64,000 bases of DNA from Humulus lupulus (GCF_963169125.1 NC_084801.1:76883696-76947695), one strand, 5' to 3'; shown: positions 46,763 through 58,060, numbered from the stretch's first letter. Numbers and translations: made by a program. The notes: a model not told the origin generated them from the letters alone.

Positions 46763-47781
46763 TTTTTTTCAAAGTCAAAAAGGCATCAAGACACTCCTTG
46801 GTGAATTCAAAAGGTCGGTTTTGCTCCAACAATGAGCAAAGGGGTTTTGAGATCTTCGAAAAGTCCTTCATGAACCTTCTATAGAACCCCACATGCCCCA
46901 AGAAACTTCTAATGCCTTTGACGGTGGAAGGTGGTGGAAATTTCTCAATCACTTCCAGCTTTTCCTTGTCCACTTCAATACCCTTATGCGAGACTTTATG
47001 ACCCAAGACAATTCCTTCTTGAACCATGAAGTGACATTTCTCCCAATTGAGAACCAAGTTTGTTTCCTCACATCTTGCTAAGACTCGCTCCAAGTTAGCC
47101 AAACAATTGTCAAAAGACTCCCCAAATACCGAGAAGTCATCCATGAAGATCTCAAGAATGTTTTCCGCCATATCTGAAAAAATCGCCATCATACACCTTT
47201 GGAAAGTGGCGGGAGCATTGCATAATCCAAACGGCATCCTTCTAAAGGCAAAGGTGCCGTAGGGACAAGTGAATGTTGTCTTTTCTTGGTCTTTCGAAGC
47301 AATAGAGATTTGGTTATAACCTGAGTATCCATCAAGAAAACAATAAAACTCTTTTCCTGCCAACCGATCAAGCATTTGGTCAATGAATGGCAGGGGAAAA
47401 TGGTCCTTCCGAGTGGCATTATTCAGCTTCCTATAGTCCACGCAAACTCGCCAACCAGTCACCGTTCTTGTGGGAATCAATTCATTGTTGTCATTAGTCA
47501 CCACTGTAACTCCTCCCTTTTTAGGGACACATTGAACCGGGCTGACCCATGAGCTGTCTGAAATCGGGCCACTTGATCACTTCTTTTCGAACCACTTCCT
47601 TCATGATGGGATTCAACCTTCGTTGCTGCTCAATAGAGTTACTACAGCAGTATTTTGTGCATACAAAATGTCGGGCTAATGCCTTTTATGTCTGCCATAG
47701 TCCAGCCAATTGCCCTCTTATGCTTCTTCAACACCTCTAGCAATAAACTTTCAGCTTCAGCTCCCAACAATGTTGAAATAA
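46763..47781 (-). pseudogene. pol: F reverse transcriptase
   Basis: Open part 47504-46710: VCVDYRKLNNATRKDHFPLP, FLDGYSGYNQI (first Asp), MPFGLCNAPATFQRCM, FMDDFSVFG (catalytic pair). Upstream (47781-47505) is shifted: two adjacent stops at about 47648-47653 and a small deletion near 47560-47570 that removes the stretch before the SSWVSP-type block. The exit is shifted by the homopolymer at 46763-46769. Dead enzyme with intact catalytic motif. Confidence 0.9.
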
Positions 47782-50394
47782 TCACAGGCAGCGTTTCATT
47801 ATCCCCCCCAAGTAGGCATATTTTAAGTGGCTTGGCAAAGGTTTCAACTCTAGCTTTGGTGGTTCTTGAATAGAAGGCTTTGGCAGCTTAAAATTCCCTT
47901 CCGACAGGTTTAGAGAATCAACAGGCTTGCTGAATTTGATAGCTGGCTTGTTGGATTCTATCCATGTGACTTGGGACTCCTCCTCTTTGCTAAATGCTTC
48001 ATCATCTTCAAAGATATTCACCCCCAATTCAGCCTTGCAAGTTTCCTTATGAAAAGTTTCAGCTACAAGTGACTCAATTACACTCAATCTAGGGCATTCT
48101 TCGATGTCATCCGGAAACTTCATGGCTTTAAAAACACTAAAGGTCACTTGTTGATCATTCACCCTCATGGTAAGTTCTCCATTTTGTACATCAATCAAAG
48201 TCCTCCCGGTAGCAAGAAATGGCCTCCCCAATATGTTTGGTCCATCTCTATCCGCTTCATAATCAAGAATGATGAAATCAGCCGGAAATATGAACTTGTC
48301 AACTTGCACTAGTACATCTTCAATTTTTCCTTCTGGATGAGCCATCGACCGGTGCGCCAATTGCAAGGTAACTGTGGTTTGCCTAGCTTCTCCAATGCCC
48401 AATTTCTTGAAAATCGACATGGGCATTAGATTAATACTAGCACCCAAACCACATAAAGCTCTTCCCACATCTCTCCCACCAATGGAGCATGGATTTGTAA
48501 AGCTACCCGGATCTTTTAATTTAGAAGGAATTTTACTTTTCAACATAGCACTACAGCTCTCTATTAAAGCAACTGTTTCAAATTCACCCAGCCTCCTCTT
48601 TTTTGTCAAAATGTCTTTCAAAAACTTCAGGTAGTTGGGCATTTGGTCCAAAGCTTCCACCAAGGGAATGTTGATATGGAGCTGCTTCAAAACATCCAGA
48701 AACTTCCTGAATTGGTCATCTTGTTGTTTCCTTTGAAAGCGCTGAGGAAATGGTGGAGGTGGCTTGCTTGTAGGCTCTCCTGTAGCATTTTGCGGAGGAA
48801 TTGCTGCAGCAATTGCTTCAGGATTAGCATTTAATTTTTTTGATTTCACAGCTTTGTCTCCCTTGTCCCCACTGCTTTGGATTGAAGTGGGCTCGCTGTT
48901 TCTAGCACAATTATCCTCAGTAAGTTCCACATTTTTGCCACTTCTCAAGGTAACCGCCTTGCAATGCTCCTTGCCATATTTTCTTGGATTTTCTTTATCA
49001 CTAGGCAAAGTGCCTTGTGGTCTATTCCTTAGCTCATTAGCAAGCTGCCCCAGCTGAGTTTCTAGATTCCTCAAGGATGCCGCTTGACTCTGAATTACAG
49101 CATCGTTCTTGGCCATATATTCCTTCATTAAACTCTCCAAAGAGCTTGATTGAGACACTTGAGGATGAGGTGGTGGAGCTCTTTGTTGTTGTTGAGAAAA
49201 CCCCGGTGGATATGTAGGCTTGTTTTGCATTGGTGCTCCATGTGAACTAGCTCCTTGACCCCCCCATGAGAAGTTCGGATGGTTCCTCCAACCCGGATTG
49301 TAAGAGTTCGAATATGGGTTATTACGGCTCACATTTTGATTCCCCAAGTAACAAACTGATGCCGGATTTGATGGACAGCTGTCAAATGTGTGCCCATCTC
49401 CACAATAAACACAAGAAACATCTGCCAGTTGGCCCATAGCAGCTGGCTGTACCATTCCCCCCAAACTCATGTTCTTGAGAAGGTTAGTCATTGAAGAAAC
49501 TTGAGCTGTCAAAGCTATCAATGCATCAACTTCAAGTATACCAGCCACTTTTTGACTTGTTGAGGCTTTAACATTGGACCATTGATAATTGTTGCTAGCT
49601 ATCCTCACCAAAATCTCATAGGCTTCATTATAGGACTTAGAGAGAATAGCGCCATTGGCTGAAGCGTCTAACACCATACGAGTGGAAGAATTGAGCCCAT
49701 TGTAGAAAGTCTCCATTTGTATACAATGTGGGATCCCGTGGTGTGGGCACTTTCTCAATAATTCCTTGAATCTCTCCCAAGCTTCACAGAATGATTCATC
49801 TTCCAGCTGCTGAAATGACATGATTTCATTGCGAAACTTGGCATTTTTTGTAGGGGGAAAGTACTTCATCAAGAATTTCTCAGCCAACTCATTCCATGTA
49901 GTCACCGAGTTGGGAGGAAAGGTGTTGAGCCAAGCTCTAGCTCGATCCCTCAAAGAGAAAGGGAACAATTTCAACCTTAGGGCCTCATCAGTCACTCCTT
50001 GTAGCTTGAAGGAGTCACTCACCTCTAAAAATGAATGAAGATGAAGGTGAGGATCCTCAGTAGGTAGCCCACTAAATTGACCCACTGTTTGCAACATTAG
50101 GAACATCACGCGCTTTAACTCAAATTGGGGTGCTTGAATTTCAGGTCTAACAATACCCCGATTGAGCTCATTAAACATGGGGGCAGCATACTCCCTTATG
50201 GCTCTCTCTCTATGATCAGCCATAGCAATTGTATTAGTGACATTATTAGCACCCTCAACTCCTTCAACCTCTTCAGCCATATTAAGGCAATTTTGAGCCC
50301 GTTGTTCCCTTAGTCTTCTTCTAATTGTTCTTTCAATCTCGGGGTCAATAGGAGCTAGTTCAATGTCTTCTTGCTCGTTCATATAGTAAATCAC
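47782..50394 (-). CDS. gag: F Gag-protease (870 codons, uninterrupted)
   Basis: Longest intact frame in the window. Starts MIYYMNEQEDIELAPIDPEI; a retrotransposon Gag domain at residues about 95-265 (HLHSFLEVSDSFKLQGV, RDRARAWLNTFPPNSVTTWN, KFLMKYFPPTK), a degenerate zinc knuckle CVYCGDGHTFDSC near 330, Gln/Pro-rich linker, and an aspartic protease-like domain near 640-770. At residue 649 the expected catalytic Asp is Gly (ALCGLGASINLMP; codon at 48448-48450). The frame leaves the polyprotein at a 7-bp G run (47803-47809), so RT is not translated with it. Capsid function could be retained; proteolysis and copying could not. Confidence 0.9.
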   Translation of the reverse strand: MIYYMNEQEDIELAPIDPEIERTIRRRLREQRAQNCLNMAEEVEGVEGANNVTNTIAMADHRERAIREYAAPMFNELNRGIVRPEIQAPQFELKRVMFLMLQTVGQFSGLPTEDPHLHLHSFLEVSDSFKLQGVTDEALRLKLFPFSLRDRARAWLNTFPPNSVTTWNELAEKFLMKYFPPTKNAKFRNEIMSFQQLEDESFCEAWERFKELLRKCPHHGIPHCIQMETFYNGLNSSTRMVLDASANGAILSKSYNEAYEILVRIASNNYQWSNVKASTSQKVAGILEVDALIALTAQVSSMTNLLKNMSLGGMVQPAAMGQLADVSCVYCGDGHTFDSCPSNPASVCYLGNQNVSRNNPYSNSYNPGWRNHPNFSWGGQGASSHGAPMQNKPTYPPGFSQQQQRAPPPHPQVSQSSSLESLMKEYMAKNDAVIQSQAASLRNLETQLGQLANELRNRPQGTLPSDKENPRKYGKEHCKAVTLRSGKNVELTEDNCARNSEPTSIQSSGDKGDKAVKSKKLNANPEAIAAAIPPQNATGEPTSKPPPPFPQRFQRKQQDDQFRKFLDVLKQLHINIPLVEALDQMPNYLKFLKDILTKKRRLGEFETVALIESCSAMLKSKIPSKLKDPGSFTNPCSIGGRDVGRALCGLGASINLMPMSIFKKLGIGEARQTTVTLQLAHRSMAHPEGKIEDVLVQVDKFIFPADFIILDYEADRDGPNILGRPFLATGRTLIDVQNGELTMRVNDQQVTFSVFKAMKFPDDIEECPRLSVIESLVAETFHKETCKAELGVNIFEDDEAFSKEEESQVTWIESNKPAIKFSKPVDSLNLSEGNFKLPKPSIQEPPKLELKPLPSHLKYAYLGGIMKRCL

Positions 50395-50496
50395 CTAAGA
50401 AAACACAAGAGCAAGAAAACAAAGTCAGATCAACAAAGAAAAAAAAATAAAAAAATAAAATTGTAAGTAATTCATTTTACAAGAATTTCTAATTTC

Positions 50497-50516
50497 AATC
50501 CCCGGCAACGGCGCCA
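50497..50516 (-). other. primer binding site of F (right end)
   Basis: Read on -, tggcgccgttgccggggatt lies six bases from the right LTR; gag starts about 100 bp further on. This is the functional-type 5' end of the gag-pol unit. Confidence 0.9.
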
Positions 50517-50522
50517 AAAACT

Positions 50523-52021
50523 TGTTGTGAAAATTAATATACCCAAGTATACGCAGTCACACAAGTAATATAATGATAAGTAAGATCATCTCCACAGGGA
50601 TTGCTAACAAAATTCAATGTAAAACCAACTAATTAACAACTTAAAATAAATGGAAAATATGGGAATGATTGAGTAATGAATCTAAATTTAAATGACTGTA
50701 AATAAAATCTGCTTAAAATGTGGCTACAATTACTGGAAAAATAATTGCAAGAAAAAGTATCTATGGAATGATAGACTTGAATAGCTAAATGCCCCCTATG
50801 TTTTATTTGCCCAGTTGTTACAACATTCGTTCAGCAAAGTTGCACATAGTTAACAGAATTCTAGATATGCTCATGAGGTTTTTCCAAAACTCACTGATTA
50901 AGTTCTACTACTTAATTGAATATATTCCTATATTTAATCAGGTTGCAGAACAGCAATTAAACACCAATTCTCAAGTTATGCAAGGTAGTAAAATATTCCT
51001 ATCTTACTTACTGAGAACAACCTAAACATGGAAATTCTCTTGCATCATCCAAGTTATATCCACTAGATTTAGCCTTTCCAGAACCAAATCTAGCTTAGCA
51101 AATTGTTACTCATGGCCAATTAATAACAATTAACTAACAGTAAGCTCACTTGAATGAACAAAGGCAAAATTGCTAAAGTCATGCATTCACATTAATCAAT
51201 CACAAGCATAGGGGTTCATAGCCATCCAAGTCTCAAAAGATTTAGCTCATGTTCAAACCAGTGATTACAATCCAAAACAGAGTTTGTTCATCCATAACTA
51301 ATACTTCAGTTTCACAAAATGTAGAATTAAGAGTATATACTACAGAAAAGGAAAAGACAGAAGAAAGAGAAGTAGAATCAAAGTATGCTATCGTCCTCCT
51401 CCTTCTATTCTCGTGGATATCCTATTTTGAATGCTTGGTTCTTTTGTGTATATCTCTCTGTAATATTCCTTTTCTCCTTCTCCAACTGAGTTAATGTCCC
51501 TCCTTCTTTCTCTTTTCGGCTGTCCTCCCTTACCTCCTCTCTAGGGTAAAATTTTTTCCTTTACCCTAATTAGAAAGCCCACTTTCTTCTCTTTGGTCCA
51601 CTAGTCCAATCCACATCAGCCAGCTGACATAATTTTAAGTGATTGCCATATAGGTGCTAAATTAGATGCAGAAATTCCTGCTGGTATTTTATCCACGTCA
51701 TTTCCTCGTACCCAGAAATGCTATAGCATTTTGTTCTCCAGCAAAACAGAAGCATTTCCAGTTTTAGTGTTCACTTTGGCCTCGAATTCCTTTCTTTCCC
51801 TTGGCACTACAAAAATTCCTTTCCTAAACAACAAAACAAATAGAATTAATTAATTAATTACATTTAACACTAACAACCTAAAAGACTCCTAAATTTGTAC
51901 ACTAACTAGAAAAGAAAGATAAAAACTAATCAAACTTACAAACAACATCACATTCATTACTCTTTTCACAGAAAATCAAGTTTAAAGCTAATAAAAATAA
52001 CTCTATAACATAGAGTTATCA
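50523..52021 (-). repeat. right LTR of F, in - orientation
   Basis: 1,499 bp, tgttgtgaaaatt ... agagttatca on +. It is the 5' LTR for the minus-strand gag-pol. Almost the same length as the left LTR but reversed and diverged. Ends exactly at the tgaac duplication. Confidence 0.9.
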
Positions 52022-53175
52022 TGAACCCAGATTTTTGGGTTTTCCCCTGCGTTTTTCCCGAACCAAAACCACTCCAAATCATCCCAAACAAGTACCTAAG
52101 CCCCAAGACCAATTCAAAACCCCAAATGAACCCTTAACAACCTATAAACATCACCAAACAACTCAAACACACAATCACACCCAACATTCACACTTGAGTT
52201 TCAGATTTCAAACAATTAAACCCATAAACCAGAAACTTAAACTAAAGCTTGAGAAACTTAAACCATATCAGATACGAAAATTCAAAGATGTTTTAACTCA
52301 GCTTGAACTCCCTCCAATCCCAGCTTTAAACCAAACTCTTCTTGATAAACTAGCTGAATCCTCATGCAAAACCAGCCATCCTTTAAATTCCACACTTAAT
52401 CTCTAATAATCAAACTTAAATTCAAACAAAAACAGAGCATAACTCTTACCTCTGAACAATCCTAGCTTGAACTTGATTTTGGTTGCCTCAAACCCCTTGA
52501 TTCTCCTCCTAGGTTCAAGTTCAACTTTCTCTTTTCTTTTCTTCTAGCTTTTTCCTTCAATTTCAGCACAAACCAACTATCACCAAATGTTATACGTGAA
52601 CCATCCTTCCCCTCAACTCAAACTTATCTATCCTCAGCCAATTGACCATTCTACCCTTCCTTTAATATCCATTTCCTAACTAAACCTCAAGGGCTCTTTT
52701 GTCATTTCTTATCCATTACAATTCTACCATTTCTCCTTCTAAACCTGTTACTCTCAGCGGTTACTAATAGTTACACAAGTTACCAAATTACCAGTTACCA
52801 TTATCTCACAAGAACTAAATTACAATATCCCCAAAATACCCTTAGGCTCCTCCCGAGCCGGGTATAAAACCCCCTTGTGACTTTTGAGTTATCTAGCTCT
52901 CTAGGACCATCTCGGCATGTGCATCACATTAATATCACCACACCCACGTGGTACAAATCACATAGTATAATTATCACATTTATGCCCTCAATGGGCTAAG
53001 ACTACCAATTTACCCCTATCATGCAAACGGGGCCCACATGCATATTTATACCACCTAAACATGCATTCTAATCACATATTCATTTAAATTCACATACTAT
53101 CATATTAATTCACTTATTGCCCTCCAGGCACGCTAATCAAGGTCCTAAACCTTATTAGCAACTTAGGGTGTTACA

Positions 53176-53425
53176 GGTAGTGTTCAACTGGTCGATAAAA
53201 TCGATCATTGTTCAACTGGTTGACATATACTTGACCAGTGTTCAACTGGTCAGTAAAATCGGGTAGTGTTCAACTGGTTGGTAAAATCGAGTTGTGTTCT
53301 ACGGGTCGGCATATACTCGAACAGTGCTCAACTACTCGACATACTTGAATAGTGTTCAAGTGGTTAGTAGATTCGATCAGTGTTCAACTGGTCTATAAAA
53401 CTAGCCAGTGTTCAACTGATCAGAA
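53176..53425 (+). repeat. 28-bp tandem array of element G, right part
   Basis: Begins with TSD copy GGTAG and resumes the units interrupted at 39958 (agtgttcaactggtcgataa etc.), more degenerate than on the left, with ttgacatatactcga variants. Confidence 0.9.
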
Positions 53426-53530
53426 ATTTTCCATATATTCACATGTGTTTCACGAGTAACTAACCCTTGATCACTTGGGGGCTCATATGGTATATTGGTA
53501 TTAAAATTATCTTGCTACTTCAATTCCAGG

Positions 53531-53740
53531 GTGAAAAATCGAAAGTTCTTGGTCGACGATTTGGTCCTGAGAAAGGTGTTCATTAAAAACCTAGCAGCTG
53601 GAGTGCTAGGACCAAATTAGGAGGGACCTTGACCAAATCAACAAGTTTTGCCTCTCGACACTTACAAACTTTCTCGGCTAAATGGAGCATTGATCAGGAA
53701 CTACTGGAATGATAAGCATTTGAGAATATATTATCAATAA
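53531..53740 (+). pseudogene. pol: 3' end of element G pol
   Basis: VKNRKFLVDDLVLRKVFIKN, then after TAG (53618-53620) and TGA (53630-53632), TYKLSRLNGALIRNYWNDKH and LRIYYQ to TAA 53738-53740. Matches the C-terminus of element 2 pol (31512-31586). The rest of pol is missing: this piece follows directly on repeat and 3'-region sequence. Confidence 0.85.
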
Positions 53741-54851
53741 ATACTACTTTTAGAGTCGTAACTTAGTTTCAAGTGTTCAACTTGTTATTTAAGTTTGTTA
53801 AGGGGATTTTCATTAGCTGACCGGTTGCTTATTTTTTGGTTAAGACTCGTTTTTAGACACGTTTTGTCACTTTTATATTACGAGTAATAAAAGCGACTAT
53901 ACCCTGTGTGGTTGATTCTTGCTACAAATATGCATGTGTGTTAATTATTCGAACAGTGTTCAACTGATCTGTAAAATCAAACGGTGTTCAACTGGTCAGT
54001 ACATTCAAGTAGTGTTCAACTGCTCGGATATTTTCTATATATTCTATGTGTTTCATTAGTCATAACTGCTTGAAAAGATTTGATCAAGTAGCAAGTGACC
54101 AAGGATCTTTCATCCCTCGATCACTTGGGGGGCACATAGGGTATACTGGTATATAATTTGACACAGGAAATAAGAGCATGAGTTAACGTTTTTGTTTTTA
54201 GGCTAATTTGTAAACTTTTGAAGTTAAAAAATGGCCATTAAGCTAACTTGTATGACAAAACTTAAGTAGGCTGACTTTAAAAAAATTTAATTCAAAAATG
54301 GCTATTAAGCTAACTCGTATAACAACGCTTAAGTAACTTTGAATTTTTCTATTTTTAGAAAAATTGAAGTTAGAAACAAACATTCGTGTAAATATAATTA
54401 TTCTGTTCATAAATATGTAGAGCAATAAGAGTGTGAGGAAGTGTACTTAGTAAAAACTTGTGAAATGTATATAATTTCTAAGTTAAATTAAACTAAGTAC
54501 TCATGCGAAAATATATAAGGCATAAATTAGAGTGACTTTACTATCCACGAAAAAGTTATATTGTTTTAAGTCTAAAAAGACTTAGAATGTTTTAAGTTTA
54601 AAAAGAAAAGTAAAGTATAAATGCCAAGAGCTCAGTCGTATGAGCAAAATATAGAAGTTGCTGAGATGCAATTTGTCTTTACAAAATGCCCCAAAGAGCT
54701 AGATATAAACATTACTGGTCAAATACAAAGTTCCTTGGTCGGTGATGCATACATTATTGGTCGGGTACATTCATGCCTGGCTGCCCAACTCCATCATCAG
54801 CATCTGGAACCTCCTTTAGTTAGAAAATGCTCAACATTTTTCTCATCAAGA
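53741..54851 (+). other. 3' untranslated region of element G
   Basis: Non-coding. A short second block of the 28-bp repeat at about 53945-54030 is followed by ccatatattc/ctatatattctatgtg and the motif gatcacttggggggcacata (about 54118-54137). The same succession (repeat, ccatatattcacatg, gatcacttgggggctcatat) occurs at 53400-53492, so this 3' region is partly duplicated. The 101-codon frame 54621-54926 has no recognised domain. Confidence 0.6.
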
Positions 54852-55725
54852 GAAGTGGAAAAGTTAGAAAATGACCTACTGGGCACTAACTGGTCGGGAA
54901 GAACACTGACTGCGAGGATAGTTTAATCTGGTTGGGCAAAAACAAGTATAAGTATACCCAATCAGAAGAAGTTATAGCCGACTAGGTGTGGCAGGCAAAG
55001 AGGCATAACCGACAAGGTATGTCAAGAGAGTGTCATAGCCGACCAAGTATGTAAGGAGAGCGACATAGCCGGCCAGGTATGTCAGGAGAGTGACATAGCC
55101 AACTAGCTATGTCAGATTAAGGAGTGTAGCCTACCAGATATGTTAGAATTTGATGAGTTAACTACCCGAGAACTTTTCTACGGAATCTCAGTAACGACTA
55201 CAACCAGATCGCCCGTAACTACCACGAGAATCTCTCAGATATCCTGAAGTAATAGCCATATTATTTTATTTTGAATTTGTTTATAACTTTATTAATTATA
55301 ATTGGTTAAAACAAACAAAGACCCCGTCAAAACAGTAGACCTTTCTTGTACGATCCATGAGCCTATAAATAGAGAGCTCATGGCATAATTTGAGGGACTT
55401 TCGAACTTGACTTTGGAACTTCTGGGAACTTTTATTTGGGTAATTCTTAGGGCATTTTTTGAGAGAATTTAGAGAGAGAAAGCTTGTATTCTCCAGAAAG
55501 AAACTATTTTTTACGACTTATACTTAAGAAACTCAGTCGGCTCAGGTTCATCTGATCTTCAGTGTAGGTCAACATGTATCACAACTCCAAGTGGATTAGG
55601 CTATTACCAAAAAATTTGGGCTGAACCACTATAAAAAATTTTGTGTCGTTTATTTTCTATCCAAGGCTATTATATTTATCGTCGTTTTTGCGTCTACACG
55701 CCGTTGGCCAAAACTGTGGTGAACA
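54852..55725 (+). repeat. 3' LTR of element G
   Basis: Homologous to 38184-38783 from aagttagaaaatgacctact onward; ends gtggtgaaca at 55725. TATA-like gcctataaatagagagctc near 55371-55389. Near 54965-55120 it contains four or five degenerate copies of gacatagccgaccaagtatg, more than in the 5' LTR. Start uncertain. Confidence 0.75.
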
Positions 55726-55990
55726 TTATCATAATAATATTTTATAACATTTAAATTTATATTAATCTAATTATGATATATCTAGTTTTATATTATATAT
55801 ATTATAATAATGATATTTTATAACATTTGAATTTGAATTTATATTAATATTAATATTAATATAATTAATAAATATCAATTTTTAGTTGTTTGAAAGTTAT
55901 ATTCCGTTAAATATTTATAATATTCCATTAAAGTTAAAAAAAAACAAACTATTAAAACCAAAAATTTATATTATCTACACATATTTTATA
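55726..55990. repeat. AT-rich dispersed repeat, right part
   Basis: Same family as 37864-38095 and 16136-17220 (taataatattttataacatt, ttccgttaaatatttataat, cattaaagttaaaaaaaa). Probably the other half of the copy split by element G. Confidence 0.6.
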
Positions 55991-56072
55991 TAGAAGAAAT
56001 ATATAAATTGTTCACATTTATTTAGTGTTATATTATTTATCTAGTATGATATTTAGATTAAATAAGGTGACA

Positions 56073-57186
56073 ATGTGTATTACATATGGTAACATATAAA
56101 ATGAGAGTTACATTCGTTTGGATAATAGGAATATTCAAATATGTAACATATTTGGGGTTACAAATTTAGTTACAAGTTTGTAACCCCAAAATATTACCCA
56201 ATAATGTGTAAATTTAATGTTACGCATTTGATTTGAATTTGTCAAAGCCAGTGATATGGTTGTTGAATGCATGATTTTAACCCCCATAATGTGTTTGGAG
56301 GTTAAAAAGTCATGTGGGAAAAGTATAGAGCCGTTTAGAAATTGCACAAAATAATGAGCTAAAATTGGGTTGTGGTCGTAGCCACAAGTGTTCCTGGTGA
56401 TGGCCTGGGGAACAGTGACTGATGGCCACGGCCAGGAATAGCTCTGGCCGCGCCCAGTGAAGCTGACAGCCAAACCCAATTTTCTTTTTAAATTTTGAAT
56501 GATTCTAACAACTCATGTAACTTCCAAAACTCATTTTTAATTCCATAAACATTCAATTAAACATTGGTAACATCCATGGGGTTGATGGAATTTTAAATTC
56601 AAATGGTGTCCTAAAACTCTATAAATAGGAGTCTATTGCTCACTTGCAATACACGCTATTTTCTATCCACTAGAGCACTTGGCAAGAAAATCACCTAGAG
56701 GCTTGTTTATTTCAGAGAGTTATTTCCATTTGAGAGACTCCCTTAGTGCTTGAGATAGGGGAAATAAGCTTTTTGACAAAGGTTGTAAACCTTGTTCAAG
56801 TTGGTGATCCCCAATGCTCTTCACTTTGGTTGTGTGAGTGAAAGCGTTTGTTTTTGTTCTTATTCTTCTTTTCTTCAATTGCTTTTTATCTTCATCTCTT
56901 TATTTGTCTATTTACATATTTAGTTGTATCTTTATTCTATAGAGTTTTACTTCCATCTATATCTCTTGTTCTTTATCCTCTAGTTTATTTGTATCACTTT
57001 TTTATAGAGTTGTATTTTCTATACTCTCTTCTTCTACATCTTTCTATATTTACATGTATTTTTTGCCATAAAGTTGTAACTTATTTAATCAATCACTTTG
57101 TCTTTTGTATTCTTTTGCTTCAAGTTGTTAGGGGTCTTACTTTTTTCCAATGAGGCAATATATATATATCTCTAACATTCAAAAGC
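56073..57186 (+). repeat. 5' LTR and leader of copia element H
   Basis: Probably starts tgtgtattacatatgg at 56073. TATA-like ctctataaataggagtc near 56619-56635. The exact LTR end and a PBS could not be placed. 56000-56072 to the left is AT-rich with nothing recognised. The frame at 56848-57153 is a hydrophobic pyrimidine-rich leader stretch, not a gene. Confidence 0.55.
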
Positions 57187-58060
57187 TTATCCTTTGTTTG
57201 TTATAATGGAAGGTGAGACCTTCAAGAACATGAACAAGGACCTAGTGAGGTTGGATAGGTTGGATGGATCCAATTTCACTTGGTGGCAAGAGTGAGATTC
57301 CTCATGACAACTCTCAAGATCGCCTATATCCTAGAGTCAACCCTTGAACCCCTCCTGGGGCTATCCGACAAAGACACTCTCGAGATGGTGGAGAAAAGAA
57401 GCAAGAGAAAGGAGGACAATCTTCTTTTTAGGGGCCATATCCTCAACGCCCTGTTTGATAGGTTCTATGACCTCTATACCGAGACCAAGTCAACGAAGGA
57501 GATTTAGGATGCACTTGAGAAAAAAATTCAAAGCAGAACAGGAAGGTACCAAAAATATTTTGATTTCTCAATACTTTGATTTCAATTTTTTTGGTGATAA
57601 ACCTATTCTTCCTCAAATTCATGTGCTTTAAATATTTTTTAACAGATTGAAAGTTTTGAAGATTGAGCTTCCTAAGGCCTTTCAAGTTGATGCAATAGTG
57701 GCAAAATTACCACCAACTTGGAGGAGCTATAGGAAAATAATCCTTCATAAAAGTGAGGATTATTCTTTGGAGGAAATCCAAAAACATATTCGAATCGAGG
57801 AGGAATCGATATGTAGAGATAAACTTGTCGAGGGGTCTAACGGAGAGACTTCCAAAGCAAATGCGGTGTCACAACCAAAACTTTCCAAAAATAAAGGGAA
57901 AGGCAAGAAGGGTAATGAGAAACTTTTTGGTCCAAAAACCAACCCAAACAAGTTTAAGGGCTGGAAAGGCCCTTGCTTTGTGTGAGGGAAAAAATGTCAC
58001 TATGCTACAGAATGTAGGCATAGAAAAGACCAACAAGGACCTAAGGTGAATGCAACTCAA
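57187..58060 (+). pseudogene. gag: H gag
   Basis: ATG at 57187. LVRLDRLDGSNFTWWQE, stop and shift near 57293, VRFLMTTLKIAYILES, LFRGHILNALFDRFYDLY, TAG at 57505-57507, a 7-bp A run causing another shift near 57520, then IELPKAFQVDAIVAKLPPTW and EDYSLEEIQKHIRIEEESI. The zinc knuckle is broken: C-F-V is followed by TGA near 57983. UBN2-type copia Gag. Confidence 0.8.

Larger units (their letters stand above)
41150..52021 (-). mobile_element. Athila-lineage Ty3/gypsy element F with inverted LTRs
   Basis: 10,872 bp between cgaac (41145-41149) and tgaac (52022-52026), a 5-bp duplication with one C-to-T change at a CpG. Gag-pol is on - (50394 down to 45014), followed by a plant transposon-type ORF (43575-42660). 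The right LTR and PBS fit this orientation. The left LTR (41150-42644) is reversed and carries its own PBS pointing right, so the element has two 5'-type ends facing each other and no recognisable 3' LTR or polypurine tract. FMDDFSVFG in RT and the SINLMP protease context assign it to Athila. Confidence 0.88.
39959..53175 (-). mobile_element. solo LTR E of the A/C superfamily, itself interrupted by F
   Basis: TGTAATGCCC at 39959 and GGGTGTTACA ending 53175, flanked by GGTAG (39954-39958 and 53176-53180). Only one LTR's worth of sequence is present: 39959-41149 plus 52022-53175, about 2.35 kb. The breakpoint falls inside ttcgcgaaccc, at the same place as gggttcgcgaa in the LTRs at 7170 and 14212. 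Thus E is a solo LTR produced by LTR-LTR recombination and later hit by element F. 40570-40640 has short ccgttctcggcc-type repeats; 41040-41135 is CCGCGG-rich. Confidence 0.93.
38096..55725 (+). mobile_element. internally deleted Tat element G with nested insertions
   Basis: LTR remnants at about 38096-38783 and 54852-55725 in the same orientation, with only a degraded region, a 28-bp tandem array, and the last 70 codons of Tat pol between them once the nested insertion (39959-53175) is removed. RT, RNase H and most of integrase are absent. The left limit is approximate; AT-rich repeat lies on both sides. Confidence 0.7.

Noticed and set aside
48764..49057. 97-codon frame on +
   Set aside because: Opposite-strand shadow of the F Gag-protease gene.
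56135..56479. 114-codon minus-strand frame
   Set aside because: Lies in the copia 5' LTR region; no domain and no support.
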